Shown: positions 1 through 8,296 of the stretch, piece after piece
Layout of the letters: the number at the start of each line of letters is the position of its first letter
Numbering within the stretch: the stretch's first letter is position 1
Assembly (NCBI RefSeq): GCF_002954585.1
Contig: NZ_MSCI01000001.1
Span: 992,001 to 1,056,000 of the forward strand
DNA length: 64,000 nucleotides
Source of the DNA: Vibrio chagasii
Lineage (GTDB): Bacteria; Pseudomonadota; Gammaproteobacteria; Enterobacterales; Vibrionaceae
Direction of reading: 5' to 3'
Notes under the pieces: generated by a model
Databases searched by the model: none
The model's input: the letters and a program-made list of their open reading frames with translations, nothing else
Told to the model about the DNA's origin: nothing
Translations under genes and position numbers: made by a program

Positions 1-55
1 CACACCCAACAAATAGGAAACAGACCAATAGAAGTAACCAACGGCATTTTCTCAT
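1..55 (-). CDS. Lipoprotein, N-terminal fragment (cut by window edge)
   Basis: Only the first 18 codons lie in the window. The visible residues, MRKCRWLLLLVCFLFVGC, form a short basic start, a hydrophobic stretch and a lipobox ending in Cys18, as expected for signal peptidase II cleavage and lipid anchoring. The ATG at 55-53 is preceded on the minus strand by a GAGGG ribosome binding site at about 5 bases. The function cannot be read because the mature part lies outside the window. Confidence 0.6.
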   Translation of the reverse strand, partial: MRKCRWLLLLVCFLFVGC

Positions 56-331
56 TACACCCTCTCACAGCCTATGACTAATCAGTAAACCCAAACGACA
101 AAATAGATTTACTCTTGATCTTATAACATTAGCTATAAAAGCAAGTTCTCGTAAAACTTTCAGATAAATTGAGACTTAACCTTGCCAAATAAGCCATTTC
201 GGCAAATGATTAAAATAAAACCTATTGTTAGCAGTGATGTTATTCGGCTTTTTTGCTTATTTGAAATGCAAGTTGGAAATAGCTGCATGATTTAAATGAG
301 TATCGAATATTCAGTATTTGGGAGGGAAGCT
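56..331. other. Intergenic region between divergent genes
   Basis: AT-rich spacer of about 276 bases between the leftward lipoprotein gene and the rightward small gene at 332. It probably carries promoters for both. I recognise no RNA gene, repeat or defined operator in it. Confidence 0.4.
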
Positions 332-505
332 ATGGCCGCTATTCCTGAAAATACCAGCGCGTTAGAATACGAGCTTTGCTATTTTGACGATGGGAAAGTA
401 ACTACCATGACAATAATAGCGAGCAACCGACAGGAAGCGATGACTTGGTATCTTAACGAAGGGAAACATCTGAACGACCTTTATTCGATAAGGCCCGATG
501 AATAG
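332..505 (+). CDS. Small unknown protein, 57 aa
   Basis: The reading frame is open from 296, but the ATG at 332 follows a strong GGAGGG site at 321-326 with 5-base spacing, so this start is preferred and gives 57 residues. The protein is acidic, soluble-looking and has no signal peptide or membrane segment. No family is recognised. It stands alone, upstream of and convergent with dbpA, and may share the hairpin at 561-597 as its terminator. The good ribosome binding site is the main support that it is real. Confidence 0.55.
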   Translation: MAAIPENTSALEYELCYFDDGKVTTMTIIASNRQEAMTWYLNEGKHLNDLYSIRPDE

Positions 506-560
506 AGAGCAGATTAATCGTTATATAGCGTGGGGAAATAGACTAACCCATTGAGAAACA

Positions 561-597
561 CCCTTTACTGCGCCGTGCTTAACGTGACAGTAAAGGG
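561..597. terminator. Hairpin between convergent genes
   Basis: A perfect 10-bp inverted repeat (ccctttactg / cagtaaaggg) with a 17-base loop lies just past the dbpA stop and 56 bases past the small gene. The T-run is weak on both strands, so termination efficiency is uncertain. Confidence 0.5.
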
Positions 598-610
598 CTA
601 GAATCTCGAA

Positions 611-1990
611 TTACTTCAGAATTCGGGCGCGGAATTGACGGCCCTTCATTTTGCCTGATTCGATCTTATTCAATGCTTTCTTAGCAACAGAACGCTCTAC
701 CGCTACGTAAGCGCGCATTGCAAATAAGTTAATCTTACCTACCGACTTGCCTTCGATACCACCTTGACCAGTCAATGCGCCAAGAATATCACCTGCACGA
801 AGCTTGGCTTTCTTACCACCATCAATTTGGATCGTCACCATGTTTGAGTAGTACGGTTTTGCGATTGGTTTCGCTGGTAGTTCAGATGGCTCGATTGGCA
901 TGTCCATGTACTCATCAATTTGAGCCACACGGTACATCTCTTTTTCGCTAAAGAAGCTGATCGCCACACCTTTACTACCTGCACGACCTGTACGACCAAT
1001 GCGGTGTACGTGAACTTCTGGGTCACGAGACAACTCGAAGTTGAATACTGCATCTAGGTTATCAACATCTAGACCGCGAGCCGCAACGTCTGTCGCAACT
1101 AGAATCGAGATAGTTTTGTTTGAGAACTGAACCAAAGCTTGGTCACGTTCACGCTGCTCCATATCACCATGCAGCTCGATAACGCTAAAGCCACGGTGGC
1201 TTAGTTCGTCAGTCACGTTCTGTACTTCTTTCTTCGTGTTACAGAACACAACCGCTGATTCTGGTTGATGATGAAGTAACAACAACTCTAGAGCATCGTC
1301 ACGAGCCTCAGAACCTTCAAGCTTGTAGAAGTGCTGCTGAATGCTCGAGTGATCGTGCGTCGATTCAACTTTCACCATTTCTGGGTTACGCATGATGCGG
1401 TCAGCAACTGATTTAATTTGTTTAGGGAAGGTTGCACTAAACAGAAGAGTCTGACGATCTTTTGGTGCTGCATCGATAACTGCATCCAACGCGTCTTGAA
1501 AGCCCATCTCTAGCATGCGATCCGCTTCATCTAATACCAGCGTGTTCAGCTCAGATAGGTCAATGCGGCCTTTCTCCAAGTGATCAAGAATACGACCAGG
1601 AGTACCGACTAAGATGTGTGCGCCATGCTCTAGTGAGCCAATTTGTGGCCCCATTGGCATACCACCACACAGTGTCAGCACTTTAATATTGTGAATACCA
1701 CGAGCAAGCGTACGAATCTCTTTTGCGACCTGGTCTGCCAGTTCACGAGTCGGACACAACACTAGAGATTGAACACGGAAACGCTTAACGCGTAGGTTTT
1801 GCAGCACGCCTAAACCGAAAGCAGCTGTTTTGCCTGAACCCGTTTTACCCTGACCGATAACGTCTTTGCCATTTAGGATAGTAGGAAGACTTAACGCTTG
1901 GATCGGCGTCATTTCAGTATAACCAAGAGAATCCAACGTATGCAGAAGCTCAGGTTTAAGGGCGATTGAAGAGAATTTTGAAGTGCTCAA
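611..1990 (-). CDS. dbpA: ATP-dependent RNA helicase DbpA
   Basis: DEAD-box helicase of 459 residues acting in 50S ribosome assembly. Visible motifs in order are motif I GKTGSGKT (about 48-55), PTREL (80-84), TPGR (130-133), DEAD (154-157), SAT (185-187) and HRIGRTGR. The C-terminal part from about residue 385 matches the DbpA RNA-binding domain, which in the family recognises hairpin 92 of 23S rRNA. Length is typical. The start appears to be TTG at 1990, with GGA about 8 bases upstream and no in-frame ATG nearby. The gene is monocistronic. Confidence 0.95.
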   Translation of the reverse strand: MSTSKFSSIALKPELLHTLDSLGYTEMTPIQALSLPTILNGKDVIGQGKTGSGKTAAFGLGVLQNLRVKRFRVQSLVLCPTRELADQVAKEIRTLARGIHNIKVLTLCGGMPMGPQIGSLEHGAHILVGTPGRILDHLEKGRIDLSELNTLVLDEADRMLEMGFQDALDAVIDAAPKDRQTLLFSATFPKQIKSVADRIMRNPEMVKVESTHDHSSIQQHFYKLEGSEARDDALELLLLHHQPESAVVFCNTKKEVQNVTDELSHRGFSVIELHGDMEQRERDQALVQFSNKTISILVATDVAARGLDVDNLDAVFNFELSRDPEVHVHRIGRTGRAGSKGVAISFFSEKEMYRVAQIDEYMDMPIEPSELPAKPIAKPYYSNMVTIQIDGGKKAKLRAGDILGALTGQGGIEGKSVGKINLFAMRAYVAVERSVAKKALNKIESGKMKGRQFRARILK

Positions 1991-2091
1991 TGGAAATATC
2001 CAACTGGTGAAAAACAGAGTGCATTATGAGTGTTTTTGAAAATTATTCCACCTTAATCACAGTTTGGAAGAACCGCTCTGAGCGAAAAACA

Positions 2092-2118
2092 AAAAGCCAG
2101 CTTTGTTAGCTGGCTTTT
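2092..2118 (-). terminator. Rho-independent terminator of the aldo/keto reductase gene
   Basis: An 11-bp stem (aaaagccagct / agctggctttt) with a 5-base loop is followed by T-rich sequence on the minus strand, 21 bases past the reductase stop codon. Confidence 0.85.
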
Positions 2119-2138
2119 ACTTGTTTACGGATTGCTTT

Positions 2139-3047
2139 CTATGGCACACCATGGCCTTTAGAAGCCACCCACACGCGATACCATTGTTCGCGAGTCAGTT
2201 CGATTTTCAGTGCATCAACGGCTGTCTTAACGCGTTCAATCTTACCAGAGCCAATGATAGCAATTGGGTTAGATGGTAAACGACGTACCCAAGCGTAGAT
2301 CACTTGGTCAATACTGTCTGCACCCACTTCTTGACGAATCGCTTCTAGTTCTTCACGAACTCGAATTGCTTGTTCTGAGTCACCAGTGAAGATACTACCG
2401 CCACCTAAACAAGACCATGCCATAGGACGAACACGGTTCATCTGTAGTTGATCCAAAGTACCGTCGTGGACAACGTCGAAATTCAATGGGTTGATTTCAA
2501 CTTGGTTAGTCACTAACGGTTTGCCTAGACGAGATTGCAATAATTCGAATTGACGTGGTGAAAAGTTAGATACACCAAAGTGCTTAACCTTACCGACTTT
2601 GTGCAGCTCTGCGAAGGCTTCTGCTACTTCGCCAGCATCCATTAAGGCATCAGGACGGTGAATCAGCAATACATCGATATCGTGAACGCCTAGGCGCTCT
2701 AATGAGTTATTTACTGATTGGTAGATATGCTGTGCGCTAGTGTCGTAGTGATTGATCTTACGCTCAGGAGTGTGGTCACCACACAAGTTGATATCACACT
2801 TGGTGACGATTTGAATCTCGTCTCGAAGGCTAGGCTCTAGCGTGAGTGCTTCACCAAACAGCTTTTCACATTGGTAGTTACCATAGATATCCGCGTGATC
2901 AACCGTTGTGATACCAAGGTCTATGTGTTGCTTAAGGAAAGTTAGACGTTGTTGAGGGGTCATGCCCCACTCTGCCGTACGCCAGTATCCTTGCACCAAC
3001 TCAGAAAATTCTGGGCCTTGTGGCGCTATCGTTACTTTTGCAACCAT
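2139..3047 (-). CDS. Aldo/keto reductase, YdhF-like
   Basis: NADPH-dependent oxidoreductase of the aldo/keto reductase superfamily, 302 residues, cytoplasmic. The catalytic tetrad can be placed as Asp50, Tyr55 (in DHADIYG), Lys83 and His130. The late IGSG motif fits cofactor binding. Overall sequence is closest to the E. coli YdhF type, whose physiological substrate is not established. The ATG at 3047 follows AGGAGA at good spacing. It is a single-gene unit with its own terminator. Confidence 0.9.
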   Translation of the reverse strand: MVAKVTIAPQGPEFSELVQGYWRTAEWGMTPQQRLTFLKQHIDLGITTVDHADIYGNYQCEKLFGEALTLEPSLRDEIQIVTKCDINLCGDHTPERKINHYDTSAQHIYQSVNNSLERLGVHDIDVLLIHRPDALMDAGEVAEAFAELHKVGKVKHFGVSNFSPRQFELLQSRLGKPLVTNQVEINPLNFDVVHDGTLDQLQMNRVRPMAWSCLGGGSIFTGDSEQAIRVREELEAIRQEVGADSIDQVIYAWVRRLPSNPIAIIGSGKIERVKTAVDALKIELTREQWYRVWVASKGHGVP

Positions 3048-3264
3048 GGGTTGTCTCCTTTATCAATACTGAGCGTATCCTATGTTCGTTTTACCGACGG
3101 CTCAACGTTTAACAAATGGCAAAGGTAAACGCTTGCTAAAACTGTGAGAGCAACAGAAAAACGAACACTCAAATCAATAATAGCTTGCTGTCTGGCTCTC
3201 AGGCGTTCTACGAAAAAGGTGGTTTACTCGAATGAAAAATAACACTTTCTATAAATTTGAGTGA

Positions 3265-3831
3265 TTAAAAGCGATTAAGTTCCACGGTCAAATTGTCTTC
3301 GTCACTCGTTAGAACGATCCAAGGAGAGTCAACATTTGGGACATTCCATTGGCTTATTTGCTCTGAAGAGTCGTGCGATCCATTCATAAACTCGATCAAC
3401 TGCTTGTCCACTATGTCAGCACTTACTCCTTCCCTTTCTGCCAGTTCAAGTTGGCTCACAACATCGAACTCATCTTCCCCAATTCGAATTGAGCTGAGCG
3501 CAAAGCCATCTTGGCGCAGGTATGCTTGAAGTTTGGTGTAACTTAATTTGGAATATGGCAGTGTGAAACGAACGACTTCGACACTTGATGCTGTTAAGTC
3601 CAACTCTACATACACATCAAGATCGTAGTACTGCGTTAGGTCGCTACACAGCTGAGTGCCTTCGACTTCGCCACAATCCATTAAATCGATGTCGTTAATA
3701 TAGTGTTGGGAACTAGGCTGAGCGTGGCTCGTGTTAAATACGGTCCGCAGCCACCAGCTTTCACTCGCTTGAACGGAGAAAGAGAGGATATTGAAAGCTA
3801 ATAGTACGATTAGGGCAGAAAGACGTTTCAT
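3265..3831 (-). CDS. Unknown periplasmic protein
   Basis: 188 residues beginning with a clear Sec signal peptide (MKRLSALIVLLAFNILSFSVQA, likely cut before SESWW). The mature part is acidic and mixed alpha/beta in appearance. It has two cysteines close together (in MDCGEVEGTQLCSDL) that could form a disulfide in the periplasm. No family is recognised. It sits downstream of the adhesin operon on the same strand but is separated from it by a strong terminator, so it is probably its own unit. Confidence 0.7.
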   Translation of the reverse strand: MKRLSALIVLLAFNILSFSVQASESWWLRTVFNTSHAQPSSQHYINDIDLMDCGEVEGTQLCSDLTQYYDLDVYVELDLTASSVEVVRFTLPYSKLSYTKLQAYLRQDGFALSSIRIGEDEFDVVSQLELAEREGVSADIVDKQLIEFMNGSHDSSEQISQWNVPNVDSPWIVLTSDEDNLTVELNRF

Positions 3832-3916
3832 TAATGTTACTTATTCAAATCACTAGACGTGACTCATTATACGTAACCAAACAACCTACAACCTGTACAG
3901 CCACAAATGTTAGGCG

Positions 3917-3940
3917 AAAAAAAACGGGCATACATGCCCG
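3917..3940 (-). terminator. Terminator of the adhesin/T1SS operon
   Basis: A GC-rich 7-bp stem (cgggcat / atgcccg) with a tight loop is followed on the minus strand by eight T residues. It lies about 100 bases after the last gene of the six-gene operon. Confidence 0.9.
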
Positions 3941-4041
3941 CTAGATAAATTCATCGCCGAATAACGTAATCCGTCACGTTGAGAACCATTACGAAAGTAA
4001 GGATATCACTCCGCCGCCAACATTACAACATGACGTACCCA

Positions 4042-4986
4042 TTATTTATATCCACCTTCAATAGCAGGTTCTTCAAGCGACAATCTCACTTTGTTACGTT
4101 GAATCGCTTCTGGCGGTAAGCTGATGAAACCGTACTGATTTAGTACCTCTTGATGGTCTTCAGAAAGCGTGAGGCCAATAAAGAACTTCTCTTGCTCGGT
4201 AAACCCTTTACGGTGTGCTGGGATGTTCAAGTACATATAGTACACAGTCGCTAATGGGTAACGCCCGGAGAGGATTGTCTCTTTATTAAGGTCGTAATTA
4301 ACCCCTAAGTTATCGACAACACTCAGCCATTTTACATCAGAGATTTGATCCGAGTAGACGGTGTAACCAATCGCCGCCTCTTCATCCTCAATCTTGTTTA
4401 TAAGATGTGGTAAGTCCGATAGGAACTGCGTATGTGCATATTCCCCATCCGCTCCACACTCAACCCAACTGGAAAAGGTAGTATGCCCTTTCAGGTTATG
4501 GTCAATGGCAAAGGGCAGCATATGGGTGTCTAGGCTTTCGCCGTTACGAGCATCACTACTTGATGACCATTTAGAGTGCTTAGGATCATTTGAGCATCCA
4601 AACACATCGATAAGTTCAGCGACCGTAATGGATGTGGCAGGGTTATCCTCATTGGCCAGAATTGCAATCACATCGGCGGTAAACATTAGCTCTGTCGGCC
4701 TATAGCCGTAGCGCATATCAAACCTTGCCATCTCTTTGTCGGTCCACTTTTTCGAAGTAATACCCACACGTGAACGCTGCATGATCATTTGTTCTGGCAC
4801 GCTGTCACTCAACAAAAGCTCCAAGTCGATCTCTTGACTCTTGAGCAAGTCTTCAACTAAGGCTTCCATATTAGGTTCAATGGCGACTAAGCCGATCTCT
4901 GTGACGTCATTCGCCAATGTTACTGGCGAGAAAAGGGCCGGTATAGTGGCAAGCAGTAAGCCAGATTTACTCGATAGACTCTTCAT
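4042..4986 (-). CDS. PstS-like periplasmic substrate-binding-domain protein
   Basis: 314 residues with an N-terminal signal peptide cut near Ala25. The segment around residues 103-130 (ADVIAILANEDNPATSITVAELIDVFG) resembles the phosphate-binding-protein-like (PBP_like_2/PstS) fold. No phosphate transporter genes are nearby. The start codon overlaps the stop of the preceding OmpA-like gene (TAATG), with GGAGG upstream, so the two are translationally coupled. Context makes it the last gene of the adhesin secretion operon. A role in the cell envelope alongside the secretion system is inferred. The ligand is unknown. Confidence 0.75.
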   Translation of the reverse strand: MKSLSSKSGLLLATIPALFSPVTLANDVTEIGLVAIEPNMEALVEDLLKSQEIDLELLLSDSVPEQMIMQRSRVGITSKKWTDKEMARFDMRYGYRPTELMFTADVIAILANEDNPATSITVAELIDVFGCSNDPKHSKWSSSSDARNGESLDTHMLPFAIDHNLKGHTTFSSWVECGADGEYAHTQFLSDLPHLINKIEDEEAAIGYTVYSDQISDVKWLSVVDNLGVNYDLNKETILSGRYPLATVYYMYLNIPAHRKGFTEQEKFFIGLTLSEDHQEVLNQYGFISLPPEAIQRNKVRLSLEEPAIEGGYK

Positions 4987-5624
4987 TACTGGCCTCCTTC
5001 CGGGTCGATCATTATCTTAGATTCAACGTCACTGTTACTGTCTAGCTGCATCTCTGAAGTAAAAATATTCCAAGATGGATTCACTTCCATACTCTCGGTT
5101 TTTAACACAGCAATGGTTCTACGTTTACGCTTGTGAAGATGCTGAGTTAGGCTGGTTATCTGAGTAAATTCTTGTTCAAAGATACGCTTACTATCAATTC
5201 CGCGGTCGATCAGTGCGTCTCGGATAACGCCAGTCCTTTTCTTCGCCAATGCCTTGTTGTAAGTGTTGGTACCCTCTGAGCTGGTATCACCCACTAAGGT
5301 TACTGAAGCGTCTGGCTGCTCACCAAGCAAACGAACTAACTCATTCAACACCGCTGTATGCTCTGGTTTAAGGTCGTACTTATCGAAATCAAATGCCACG
5401 CTGAGTACTTCAACGTCTTCTACGATCTTCCAGTTCGCACAGCCTTTGATATCAACGGTTACGCCTTCAGGAGTGTCCGCGCACAGGTCTCGCTGGTTGA
5501 TGACACCGTCACGGTCATTATCCGCTAAATCATCGATTTGGTGACGAGTCATCGTGGTGTCTGGCGTTTCAGCACAGCCCATCAGCAAAATAGAACTAAG
5601 TAGCGCGAGTTTAATATGTTTCAT
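4986..5624 (-). CDS. OmpA-family lipoprotein of the adhesin operon
   Basis: 212 residues from the ATG at 5624, which overlaps the upstream stop as TAATG and has GGGGAG before it. The frame extends 7 codons further but without support. A lipoprotein signal (LLMGC) is followed by a calcium-type TSP3-like motif (DNDRDGVINQRDLC) and an OmpA C-terminal domain (about 75-175). In that domain the peptidoglycan-binding motif reads VGDTSSEGT, where the usual form is GHTD, so the canonical Asp is not in place. The later Arg (KKRTGV) is kept. It may anchor the secretion machinery or adhesin in the envelope. Confidence 0.85.
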   Translation of the reverse strand: MKHIKLALLSSILLMGCAETPDTTMTRHQIDDLADNDRDGVINQRDLCADTPEGVTVDIKGCANWKIVEDVEVLSVAFDFDKYDLKPEHTAVLNELVRLLGEQPDASVTLVGDTSSEGTNTYNKALAKKRTGVIRDALIDRGIDSKRIFEQEFTQITSLTQHLHKRKRRTIAVLKTESMEVNPSWNIFTSEMQLDSNSDVESKIMIDPEGGQ

Positions 5625-6937
5625 TACTTGTTCTCCCCTTGCCACTCTTCTGGGTGTTCAACCCTCAATGCGTAGGTCAACATGCCCATCGCGTTCAATA
5701 CTCGGTATGCTGCCAGTGTCTGATCGTATTCTGTGCTGATGAAATTTCGTCTAGCTAGGAAAACCTCAACCTTGGCATCGAGAACATCCAATAGGCTTCG
5801 TCTGCCAACATTAAATTGCTGGATATAACCTAACTCGGCTATCTTGGCAGCATCCACGTTCTGTTGAAGCAACGACTTTTGCTGTTCAAGCATTTTGTAG
5901 GCATTCCAAGCGAGTTGAGTCCCCTCTTTCACTTCGCGCTCAGTTCTAACTCGAATCGCTCTAGCCTCTTCTACACGCCACGCTGACGATTCGACACGTG
6001 AGTCTGTAGAGAAACCATTAAACAGATCGTAATCCATGGTCAGCATGATTCTGGCATCTTCGTCGACGCCACCAGGCGGATTCGAGACGTTATCATTCTT
6101 ATTCGCGTGAAGCTCTAATTTGACCTCTGGGTAGTAATCGCCTTTCTCTCTACGCATCTCTTTACGAGCAGCATCAATATCAAGTAAAGAGGCTTTGATT
6201 TCAGGGTGATTTTCTACCGCCTGTTCAAGAGCGACTTCAGCAGAACTAGGTAACAGAGCGTAATCAAAACGTGGATACACCAAGTTCACCGCTGGCTTGC
6301 CGACCAAACGTAGATATTGGGTTTGCAAATCAAACAGGTTGTTTTGAGCCGCGATCAATGAAGACTGTGCCGTCGCGACACGAGCCGAGATCTGAGCTAA
6401 ATCTGAATTACTGCTTAAGCCTTTGCTCTTTTTATCTTGGATATCTTGATAGATCTCTTGGTGCTCTTTTACATTACGTTTAGACAGCTCCAAAAGCGCC
6501 TCAGCTTTCAAGATATCAAGGTAGTTTCGAACCACATCCAGTGACACATTTTCAGCACGAGAAATCAGCGTCAAACGCTCCGCTTCCGCTTCGTAAGTTA
6601 AACGGTAGACATTCGAGGTCGTTTTGAAACCATCAAACAGTAGCTGAGAGACTTTAACGCCAATTTCTGTTCGTGTTAGGCCTCGGTCGTCGGTATCAAG
6701 CTTACTGCCACTGTTATAACGAGTCTCTTCATAACCCGCTGCTGCATATAAATTGACTTGTGGCATATACAAGCCACTCGCCGCATCTCCGTCTCGTATT
6801 ACCGATTGGTATCTGGAGTACTGCGCCAATATCTCTGGACTATAGTCAATAGCAAATGCCACTGATTCTTCTAATGAAGCAGCTTGAGAAAGCCCGCTCA
6901 TTAGTAAGCAAGAAGAGAGTAAGAATTTTGAATGCAT
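5624..6937 (-). CDS. TolC-family outer membrane protein of a type I secretion system
   Basis: 437 residues with a signal peptide (cut near QAAS) and the two alternating helical-barrel repeats of the TolC/AggA/LapE family, including the late segment FNVGRRSLLDVLDAKVEV typical of these proteins. It should form the outer membrane channel with the HlyD-type adaptor and ABC transporter encoded just upstream. It follows the adaptor gene by 33 bases and overlaps the OmpA-like gene by one base. Confidence 0.92.
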   Translation of the reverse strand: MHSKFLLSSCLLMSGLSQAASLEESVAFAIDYSPEILAQYSRYQSVIRDGDAASGLYMPQVNLYAAAGYEETRYNSGSKLDTDDRGLTRTEIGVKVSQLLFDGFKTTSNVYRLTYEAEAERLTLISRAENVSLDVVRNYLDILKAEALLELSKRNVKEHQEIYQDIQDKKSKGLSSNSDLAQISARVATAQSSLIAAQNNLFDLQTQYLRLVGKPAVNLVYPRFDYALLPSSAEVALEQAVENHPEIKASLLDIDAARKEMRREKGDYYPEVKLELHANKNDNVSNPPGGVDEDARIMLTMDYDLFNGFSTDSRVESSAWRVEEARAIRVRTEREVKEGTQLAWNAYKMLEQQKSLLQQNVDAAKIAELGYIQQFNVGRRSLLDVLDAKVEVFLARRNFISTEYDQTLAAYRVLNAMGMLTYALRVEHPEEWQGENK

Positions 6938-6970
6938 TACACTTCCTTTTATATTTATGCTTGACGCACT

Positions 6971-8296
6971 TCATCGCTCGCGAAGTGAGTTTTCCTTAGC
7001 TCGTAAAATAGGTTTCAACCAATAACTCAATACTGTTTTTTCACCGGTTAAGATATCAACCGCCACTTGCATCCCTGGGATAATGCTAAAGGCAGAGTTT
7101 TGTTGCTGGTCTTCGTTTAATTGAATATGGGCTCGGTAATACGCGTTGCCGTCTTCAGTTTGCAAGGCATCGGCACTCACGTAGGTCACTTCACCTTTTA
7201 ACCCGCCATAAATCACAAAGTCGTAAGCCGAGAACTTGATCGTTGCCCCTAACCCTTTGTGAACAAATGCAATGTCTTGCGGGGAGATCTTAGCTTCCAC
7301 AATCAGCTGACTGTTGGATGGGATCAGCTCAATAATCGGCTCACCAGGGCGAACAACACCACCGATAGTGCGAACAAAGATCTCTTTCACCGTGCCATCG
7401 ACAGGCGCTACGATTTCCGTTCGTTTCAGTTGGTCTGCGATTGCCTGTTGGCTTTCGTTTAGCTGCGCGATTTTGCTTGTCACTTCATTGAGCTGACCTT
7501 GCACCTTAGTTCTAAAATCCAATGCAATGCTGCGGTGATCGGCAATAGATTCTGAGTACGCCGCCATCTGTTTCTGAGCTGCCACTCTTGAGTTCGCAAT
7601 ATCACCCTTAAGCTTCACCACGTCGCGATTCAGTTTTAATAACTCAACTTCTGCAACCGCACCGCTGGCCACCACATCTTTGAGCATGTTGCGCTCTCGA
7701 ATCACGATATCTAAGCTGCTCTCAAGAGTCTGAATATTATTTAGGGTATCAACACGAGCCTGAGCTTGTTGCTCAATACGCAGTGCCGCCTCTTCCAGTT
7801 CCGACTTTAATTGCCCCAAACGCTCAAGATAGTTCGCTTTGGCGTTCATTAATGCAGGGTGGCTTGATACATCGACAACAATATCTTGTGGCACCAATAC
7901 CACTCGCTCATACCACTCTTTAGCATCGTTATTTAACACCACAGTCGAGAGTTCGGCTCTTAACCTTAACTGTTGAGCAAGCAAAGTATCCGCTTGTTGA
8001 GCCGACTCTAAAAATGCAGCCTTAAAACGCGTGTCTTCTAATTTCGCCAGAGGCTGGCCTTTCACCACAGATTGACCTTGTCGCACCATGATCTCTTGAA
8101 CCAAGCCCCCCTCTAAACTCTGAATCGTTTGTACGGAAAGGCTAGGCACCACTTTGCCCTCGCCAATCACCACTTCTTCGAGCGTTGCCCACGTCGCCCA
8201 GCCGATAATCGACACGATCAACAGTGCGCTTAGCCAAATCAACTTACGTGAACGAAACGCCAAGTGATTATTGGTCCATTGAATATCGTTACTCAT
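6971..8296 (-). CDS. HlyD-family periplasmic adaptor of the type I secretion system
   Basis: 441 residues with one membrane helix near the N-terminus (about 19-40), a lipoyl-like half (GGLVQEIMVRQGQSV), a long coiled-coil region (about 100-285) and a second lipoyl-like half (IVAPVDGTVKEI) leading to a beta-barrel domain. This is the standard layout of LapC/HlyD membrane-fusion proteins that bridge the ABC transporter and TolC. The gene overlaps the end of the transporter gene by 8 bases, indicating tight coupling. Confidence 0.93.
   Translation of the reverse strand: MSNDIQWTNNHLAFRSRKLIWLSALLIVSIIGWATWATLEEVVIGEGKVVPSLSVQTIQSLEGGLVQEIMVRQGQSVVKGQPLAKLEDTRFKAAFLESAQQADTLLAQQLRLRAELSTVVLNNDAKEWYERVVLVPQDIVVDVSSHPALMNAKANYLERLGQLKSELEEAALRIEQQAQARVDTLNNIQTLESSLDIVIRERNMLKDVVASGAVAEVELLKLNRDVVKLKGDIANSRVAAQKQMAAYSESIADHRSIALDFRTKVQGQLNEVTSKIAQLNESQQAIADQLKRTEIVAPVDGTVKEIFVRTIGGVVRPGEPIIELIPSNSQLIVEAKISPQDIAFVHKGLGATIKFSAYDFVIYGGLKGEVTYVSADALQTEDGNAYYRAHIQLNEDQQQNSAFSIIPGMQVAVDILTGEKTVLSYWLKPILRAKENSLRER

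Noticed and set aside
835..1053. 72-codon open frame on the minus strand inside dbpA
   Set aside because: A shadow frame of dbpA with no independent support.
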